64,000 nt of DNA. Origin: an uncultured Paracoccaceae bacterium (GTDB lineage: Bacteria > Pseudomonadota > Alphaproteobacteria > Rhodobacterales > Rhodobacteraceae). The first letter of the stretch is position 1; each line of letters starts with the position of its first letter. Under the pieces are notes generated by a model, which had not been told where the DNA came from, searched no databases, and worked only from the letters and a program-made list of their open reading frames with translations. Positions 58,197 through 64,000 of this stretch are shown here, piece by piece. Made by a program: the position numbers and the translations under genes. The stretch covers positions 124,001-188,000 of the forward strand of contig CALSOO010000009.1 in NCBI GenBank assembly GCA_943787985.1, read 5' to 3'.

Positions 58197-58214
58197 TTTG
58201 CAACCGGTTGCAAA
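58197..58214. promoter_or_regulatory. LacI-type palindromic operator TTTGCAACCGGTTGCAAA
   Basis: Perfect 18-bp palindrome in divergent iolD / Gfo-Idh intergenic region; identical to 62479-62496. Confidence 0.8.
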
Positions 58215-58240
58215 CCCAATTTCACGGAAAGTACGGCGCG

Positions 58241-59338
58241 ATGACAGAAATCGGCATTGGTATCGTTGGCGGCGGCTATATGGGCAAAGCCCATGCTGTC
58301 GCTATGTCCGCTGTGGGGGCTGTTTTTGATACGCAACTGCGCCCCAGACTGGAAATGATCTGCGCCAGCTCTGCTCAAAGCGCTGAGAAATACCGCAAAG
58401 CGTTCGGGTTCCAGCGCGCAACGGACGACTGGAACGTTCTCGTCAACGATCCAAAGGTCGAAGCCATAGTGATCGCCACCCCACAAGAATTTCACCGTGA
58501 TATCGCTGAAGCTGCGTTTGCGCTCAACAAGCCTGTGTTCTGTGAGAAACCCCTTGGCGCCTCGCTTGAAGACAGTCGCGCTATGGTCAAAGCCGCTGCT
58601 GGCCAGATTAGCATGACGGGGTTCAACTATATCCGCACCCCCGCCAGCCAGTTCGTGCGCAAGCTTATTGCCGACGGCGCGATCGGGGATGTCACGTGGT
58701 TCCGCGGCGAACATACCGAGGACTTTTTGGCCGACCCCAAGGCGCCGGCCACATGGCGCACGGACGGGGATGCCAACGGGACCATGGGGGATTTGGCACC
58801 CCATATGATCAACGGGGCTTTGGCTTTGATCGGCCCCATCGCCTCTGTGATTGCCGAGGTCGAAACTGTTCATGCCACCCGTCCCGGTGGCGCGGTGAGC
58901 AACGATGACCATGGCCAGTTGATGTGCCGGTTTGCCAATGGAGCAATGGGGCAGATGTATTTCAGCCGCATCAGCCATGGCCGCAAAATGGGCTACGCTT
59001 ATGAGGTGACAGGGACCAAAGGGGCGATCCGTTTCGATCAGGAAGACCAGAACGCGTTGTGGCTTTACGCGATGGAAGAGCCTGAAGCGACACGCGGTTT
59101 CCGCAAGATCCTTACCGGACCTGCGCACCCAGATTATGCCCCGTTTTGTCAGGGGCCCGGGCATGGCACCGGTTATCAAGATCAGATTATCATTGAAGCG
59201 CGTGATTTCTTGCACGCCATCGCAACTCAAACCGCCGTCTGGCCAACCTTTCAGGATGGCTTGGAGGTGAATCAAGTTATCGCCGCTGCCATGGCGTCAT
59301 CTCGCGCGAAGGCGTGGGTCGACGTTGCTGGCGTTTAG
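58241..59338 (+). CDS. Gfo/Idh/MocA family oxidoreductase
   Basis: IGIGIVGGGYMGKAHAVA; VFCEKPLG; GFNYIRTPASQFVRKLI. Confidence 0.92.
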   Translation: MTEIGIGIVGGGYMGKAHAVAMSAVGAVFDTQLRPRLEMICASSAQSAEKYRKAFGFQRATDDWNVLVNDPKVEAIVIATPQEFHRDIAEAAFALNKPVFCEKPLGASLEDSRAMVKAAAGQISMTGFNYIRTPASQFVRKLIADGAIGDVTWFRGEHTEDFLADPKAPATWRTDGDANGTMGDLAPHMINGALALIGPIASVIAEVETVHATRPGGAVSNDDHGQLMCRFANGAMGQMYFSRISHGRKMGYAYEVTGTKGAIRFDQEDQNALWLYAMEEPEATRGFRKILTGPAHPDYAPFCQGPGHGTGYQDQIIIEARDFLHAIATQTAVWPTFQDGLEVNQVIAAAMASSRAKAWVDVAGV

Positions 59339-59357
59339 GCTTTCGAAAGGCACTGAC

Positions 59358-60250
59358 ATGACTATCAAAATCGGCAACGCTCCCTGTTCTTGGGGAATCG
59401 AATTTCCAAGTGACCCTGCATATCCAACATGGCAATCCGTCTTGGATCAATGCGCTGGTGCGGGGTACAAGGGCATCGAACTTGGCCCGATTGGCTATAT
59501 GCCTGAGGACCCAATGGTCTTGGCCCCTGCGCTTGGCAGAACGGGACCTTGAGATTATTGGCGGCGTTGTGTTTCGCGCGTTCCATGATCCGGCAATGTG
59601 GGACGATGTGATGGACGCCTCCGTCCGCACCTGCAAAGCTTTGGCCGCGCACGGCGCCGAGCATCTGGTGTTGATTGACAGCATTTCACCGCGCCGTGCC
59701 CCGACGGCTGGCCGTGCGGATGAGGCCGAGCAGATGGACAAGGCCGAATGGACGCCTTTCGTGACCGGATTGCGACCATCGCAAAAATGGGCAGCGAAGA
59801 ATACGGGCTGACCGTGGGCATCCACGCACATGCGGCGGGCTTTATGGACTTTGAGCCTGAACTTGATCGTCTGTTGAACGAAGTCGATGAAAGCACTCCT
59901 GAAGATCTGTTTTGACACCGGCCACCACTCTTATGCAGGCTTTGATCCGGTTGCCTTTATGGATCGCTACATCGACCGCATATCCTACATGCATTTCAAA
60001 GATATCGACCCTGTCGTTAAGGCGGATGTGGTGGCCAAGCGCACCGACTTTTACAAAGCCTGCGGACAAGGCATTTTCTGCAATCTGGGGCAAGGGGATG
60101 TTGATTTTCCTGCTGTGCGGCAAGCGCCTGTTGGATGCTGGTTTTGAGGGCTGGTGCACGGTTGAACAGGATTGTGACCCATCGATGCCTGGCACGCCGC
60201 TTGAAGATGCGCGCGCCAACCGTGATTACCTGCAATCCATTGGTTTTTAA
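59358..60250 (+). pseudogene. iolE: myo-inosose-2 dehydratase-like (sugar phosphate isomerase family), frameshifted
   Basis: NAPCSWGIEFPSDPAYPTW, then in other frames LEIIGGVVFRAFHDPAMWDDVM, GLTVGIHAHAAGFMDFEPEL, CFDTGHHSYAGFDPVAFMDRY. Confidence 0.75.
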
Positions 60251-60262
60251 GGACGAAACAAG

Positions 60263-61400
60263 ATGACAAAGTTGAAATGGGGCATGATTGGTGGCGGCGA
60301 AGGCAGCCAAATCGGACCAGCGCACCGCTTGGGCGCACAGGCTGACGGGTTGTTCGAGTTTGCGGCGGGCGCCCTTGATCACCGTGCCGAAGAGGGGCGC
60401 GACTATGCCCGGCGTTTGGGCATTTCTGCGGACCGCGCTTATGGCGATTGGCAAGAGATGCTGGAGGGGGAAAAGAACCGTGAGGACCGCATTGATCTTG
60501 TCACGGTGGCCACTCCGAATGCCACGCACTTTGAGATCACGAAAGCATTCCTTGAGGCAGGTTTTAACGTGCTTATGCGAAAAGCCGATGACGATGACGG
60601 TGGAGGAGGGCGAGGAAATCGTGCGCGTCGCCAGTGCGACCGGTAAAATCTGTGCGGTCAACTATTGCTATTCCGCCTACCCGATGGTGCGTCAGGCGCG
60701 CGCAATGGTGCGCGCGGGCGAGGTGGGTAAAATCCGTCTTGTGGTGACAAACTTCAGCCATGGCCACCACGGTGACGCCGCCGACGCGGACAATCCGCGT
60801 GTGCGGTGGCGCTATGATCCTGCGATGGCGGGCGTGTCCGGACAGTTTGCAGATTGCGGGATTCACGCGCTGCACATGGCCAGCTTTATCTGCGATGACG
60901 AGGTTTCAAAACTTTCGGCCGATTTTGCATCTACCATTTCAAGTCGTGAGCTCGAGGACGATGCCATGGTCAACTTCCGCATGACTGGTGGCACCGTTGG
61001 CAGGCTCTGGACATCTTCGGTTGCGATCGGGCGACAGCATGGTTTCGACATTCAAGTCTTTGGTGAAACAGGCGGATTGCGCTGGGCCTCCGAGCAGCCG
61101 AACCAGTTGATCTACACCCCGGTTGGGGGACGGACACAGATTATTGAAAAGGGCGAGGGGGGGCTGCATGAAGATGCACAGCGGCTTTCGCGCGTTTCAA
61201 TCGCCCACCCCGAAGGTTTTCCACTGGCTGTGGCCAACATCTATTGCGATCTTGCGGATGCGATCCGCGGCGAAGTGCGTGATGGTTTGCCAAATGCGGC
61301 TGACGGTGTGCGGTCTATGGCTGCGGTTCACACTGCGGTGGCATCGGCGAAAGAGGATGGGGCATGGATGGACGCGCGCCCCCCTATGTTTCGCGATTAA
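60263..61400 (+). pseudogene. Gfo/Idh/MocA family oxidoreductase with one apparent 1-nt insertion near 60575
   Basis: Frame 1 MTKLKWGMIGGGEGSQIGPAHR...FNVLM; next frame (L)CEKPMTMTVEEGEEIVRVASATGK... Confidence 0.8.
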
Positions 61401-62397
61401 CGGCGCGGGCGCAACGTATTGCGCTCAACGACCTGACAGGGAAACAATCGCGCCTCAGGGTAGCGATCAGGCTCATCCAGCATGGCAGCCATCAGCTCGA
61501 CAGATGAGTTAACAATCTGCTTGATAGGCTGGTGGATGGTGGTGAGCGCGATGTTTTCCCAACTCGACATTTCCATGTCATTGAAAGCCGATGACGCCAA
61601 TGTCGTCTGGGAACGTGCATGCCTGCGTCTTTGATCGCGCTTAGAACGCCAATGGACAAAACATCGTCACCGCAGAAATATGCCTCGTGCCAAAGTGGTT
61701 TTGGCAAGGCGCTGCATTTCCGAACGACCTGCCTGAAAAGAATACTGCGCGGCGAAAGAGTAGCTGACCGATACATCAGGATGTTTCGCCAATTCCTCGA
61801 GGAACCCTTTGAGGCGGTCTTGGGTAGAGGTCGCGGCCTCTGGTCCCCCAAGAAATGCGACATCTTCATACCCGCGTTCCACCAACTCACGTGCAGCCAT
61901 CCGGCCTGCTTCTGCGTTGTCGATGCCAACAACATGGACTTCGGGTGCGCTGGAATAGCGGCCGAAAGTGTTCACCACGGGGATTCGTTTGTCGCGAAAC
62001 GCTTTGGAAAATGCGGGCGGCAGGGTGGAAGAGGCGACGATAACCCCGTCGACAGAATATTGGTTCAGCATTTGAACGGAATGTTCGGGATCGGTTTCAT
62101 TGCTCAGGTTCACCAGCAATGGCCGCAAACCGCGATCTTGCAGGCCACGGGTGAAGAGGTCAAAACCTCAAGAAAGATCGGGTTGTGAAAGTTGTTGCTG
62201 ACCAAGCCGATCAGTTTGGTGCGGCGGGTGGTCAGACTGCGCGCAAGGAAATTTGGACTATACCCAAGCTCTTGAGCGGCTTTTTCGACCTTTCTGCGCA
62301 TTTTCTCGGAAACAGAGGCGCCGTCCGTAAATGTCCGCGACACAGCCGAGGTCGAAACCCCCGCCTTTATCGCCACGTCTTTGAGCGTTGCTGCCAT
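61397..62397 (-). pseudogene. LacI family transcriptional regulator, frameshifted
   Basis: MAATLKDVAIKAGVSTSAVSRTFTDGASVSEKMRRKVEKAAQELGYSPN HTH; effector domain continues in two further frames to NDMEMSSWENIALTTIHQP. Confidence 0.8.
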
Positions 62398-62478
62398 TGT
62401 AAATTCCAACAGTTACGTCGCGCCGAGCCTCTTTACATCTGAATGTGATGCGGCGCAGTAAAAATCTATCCGATTATT

Positions 62479-62496
62479 TTTGCAACCGGTTGCAAA
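62479..62496. promoter_or_regulatory. LacI-type palindromic operator TTTGCAACCGGTTGCAAA
   Basis: Identical to 58197-58214; between divergent lacI-like and SBP genes. Confidence 0.85.
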
Positions 62497-62582
62497 ATAT
62501 TTCGATTCCATGGTTTCCTAGGAACTACAGAGCGGCTCCGGCGTGTTCGAGAGCTGCGCTCATAATTCCAGGGAGGGAAAAA

Positions 62583-63535
62583 ATGAACTCTATTTTGAAA
62601 AAGTTGATGTTGACTGCTGCAGTCGTGGTTTCACCACTGATGGCGTCCGCGGATGGCCAGGTGATGATCTGACGTATATTCTTGGTCAGCCACGCACCTG
62701 ACAGTGACAGCTGGTGGAACACCATCAAAAACGGCCTCGCGTTGGCGGGTGAGCAAATGGACGTTTCGGTCGAGTACCGCAACCCACCAACTGGTGACCT
62801 TGCTGACATGGCGCGTATCATCGAGCAGGCAGCAGCCTCGCAACCCGATGGTATCATCACGACATTGTCTGACTTTGATGTCCTTAAGGGGCCAATCATG
62901 GCCGCTGTCGATCAAGGTATCGACGTGATCATCATGAACTCTGGTACACCTGCGCAAGCCGCCGAAGTTGGCGCTTTGATGTATGTTGGTCAGCCTGAGT
63001 ACGACGCCGGTCTTGCCGCTGGTCAACGCTGCCAAACGCGACGGTGTTGGCAGCTTCTTGTGCGTCAACCACTACATCTCTTCGCCGTCCTCGACAGAGC
63101 GGTGCCAAGGGTTTGCTGATGGCTTGGGTGTTGATCTGGGCAACCAGATGATCGATTCTGGTCAAGATCCCTGCAGAGATCAAAAACCGTGTTCTCGCCT
63201 ACCTGTCCGCCAACCCTGAAACGGATGCGATCCTGACGCTTGGGCCAACATCCGCTGACCCGACAATGTTGGCGCTGGACGAAAACGGTATGGCTGGCGA
63301 CATCTATTTCGGCACCTTCGACTTGGGTGAAGAAATTGTCAAAGGCATCAAAGCAGGCACGATCAAGTGGGGCATCGACCAACAGCCGTTCTTGCAAGCT
63401 TACCTGCCTGTTGTCGTCCTTGCCAACTACGACCGCTACGGCGTTCTCCCAGGCAACAACATCAACTCCGGCCCGGGTTTCGTCACTGCTGACGGCCTGA
63501 CCAAAGTTGAAAAATTCGCTGGCGAATTCCGCTAA
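62583..63535 (+). pseudogene. sugar ABC transporter substrate-binding protein (periplasmic binding protein family), frameshifted
   Basis: Signal peptide MNSILKKLMLTAAVVVSPLMASADG; SHAPDSDSWWNTIKNGLALAGEQM; IDQQPFLQAYLPVVVLANYDRYG in shifted frames. Confidence 0.8.
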
Positions 63536-63549
63536 ATCCAAGCGACAGA

Positions 63550-63584
63550 AGGCGGCCTTTGCACGTGCGTAGGCCGCCTTTTTT
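63550..63584 (+). terminator. hairpin/terminator between SBP and permease
   Basis: AGGCGGCCT-N12-AGGCCGCCT perfect 9-bp stem followed by TTTTTT. Confidence 0.85.
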
Positions 63585-63610
63585 GTATCTGATCACATAG
63601 AGGGAAGCCG

Positions 63611-64000
63611 ATGTCAGAGGCAGTAAAAACAGACGAGCGCGTTAGAGAAATGTCTAAGCTGCGCCAAGCGATGATCCGGCCCGAGTTGGGCGGAATAGTG
63701 GGCACAGTCGCCGTGTTTACGTTTTTCATTCTTTTTGCCGGCAATTCGGGGATGTTCAACGCGCAAGGCGTGATGAACTGGTCGACGGTTTCAGCGCAAT
63801 TCATGATTATCGCGGTGGGCGCGTGTCTGTTGATGATCGCGGGCGAATTTGACCTGTCTGTTGGCTCTATGATCGGCTTTGCGGGCATGATGGTTGCGGT
63901 GTTTGGCGTCACACTGGGATGGCCGATGTGGTTGGCCGTTATCGTCACCTTTATCATCTGCATCGCATTCGGTGCCCTCAACGGTTACATCGTGGTCCGC
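63611..64000 (+). CDS. sugar ABC transporter permease (RbsC-like), truncated by window end
   Basis: ATG at 63611, open to window end: MSEAVKTDERVREMSKLRQAMIRPELGG...IAGEFDLSVGSMIGFAGM. Confidence 0.85.
   Translation, partial: MSEAVKTDERVREMSKLRQAMIRPELGGIVGTVAVFTFFILFAGNSGMFNAQGVMNWSTVSAQFMIIAVGACLLMIAGEFDLSVGSMIGFAGMMVAVFGVTLGWPMWLAVIVTFIICIAFGALNGYIVVR

Noticed and set aside
58124-59275. ORF track extends iolD upstream to a 1005-aa protein
   Set aside because: The extra N-terminus is antisense to a clear Gfo/Idh gene and has no family resemblance; iolD start at 58123 fits the TPP-enzyme N-terminus and leaves room for the operator.

Overview
The window is ordinary bacterial chromosome. Protein families point to an alphaproteobacterium, probably Rhodobacterales/Roseobacter group; this is inferred from gene content and no search was run. 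No CRISPR array, prophage, transposase or integrase was seen. Main blocks: (1) a 5'-truncated M24 peptidase plus an Asp/Glu-racemase-like gene (ectoine-utilisation-like pair); (2) tRNA-Gly(TCC), an MsbA-like ABC exporter, a BON/LysM protein, and an acyl-CoA synthetase broken by many frameshifts; (3) a dipeptide ABC transporter with a CocE/NonD hydrolase and a glycerate 2-kinase; (4) a type I secretion operon with a 1238-aa BapA-like Ig-repeat adhesin; (5) a minus-strand TerC / 29-aa microprotein / XpaC / TelA / DUF2927 / SPFH-GYF / zinc-ribbon / nitroreductase / Dtd gene run; (6) housekeeping genes (rluB-like, tadA, gatCA, rnpB, rpmG, hisN); (7) an inositol catabolism locus (iolD, phytanoyl-CoA-dioxygenase-like gene, iolC, iolB, aldolase, iolG, IlvD/Edd dehydratase, two Gfo/Idh genes, iolE, LacI regulator, sugar ABC importer) with two identical 18-bp palindromic operators. 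The best leads are the TerC-TelA-SPFH module with its unannotated microprotein, the dioxygenase overlapping iolD and iolC, and an inverted repeat (TGACGCTA...TAGCGTCA) shared by the adhesin promoter region and a regulator intergenic region. Several genes carry 1-nt indels with protein similarity continuing across frames, so local sequence quality should be checked before calling pseudogenes.
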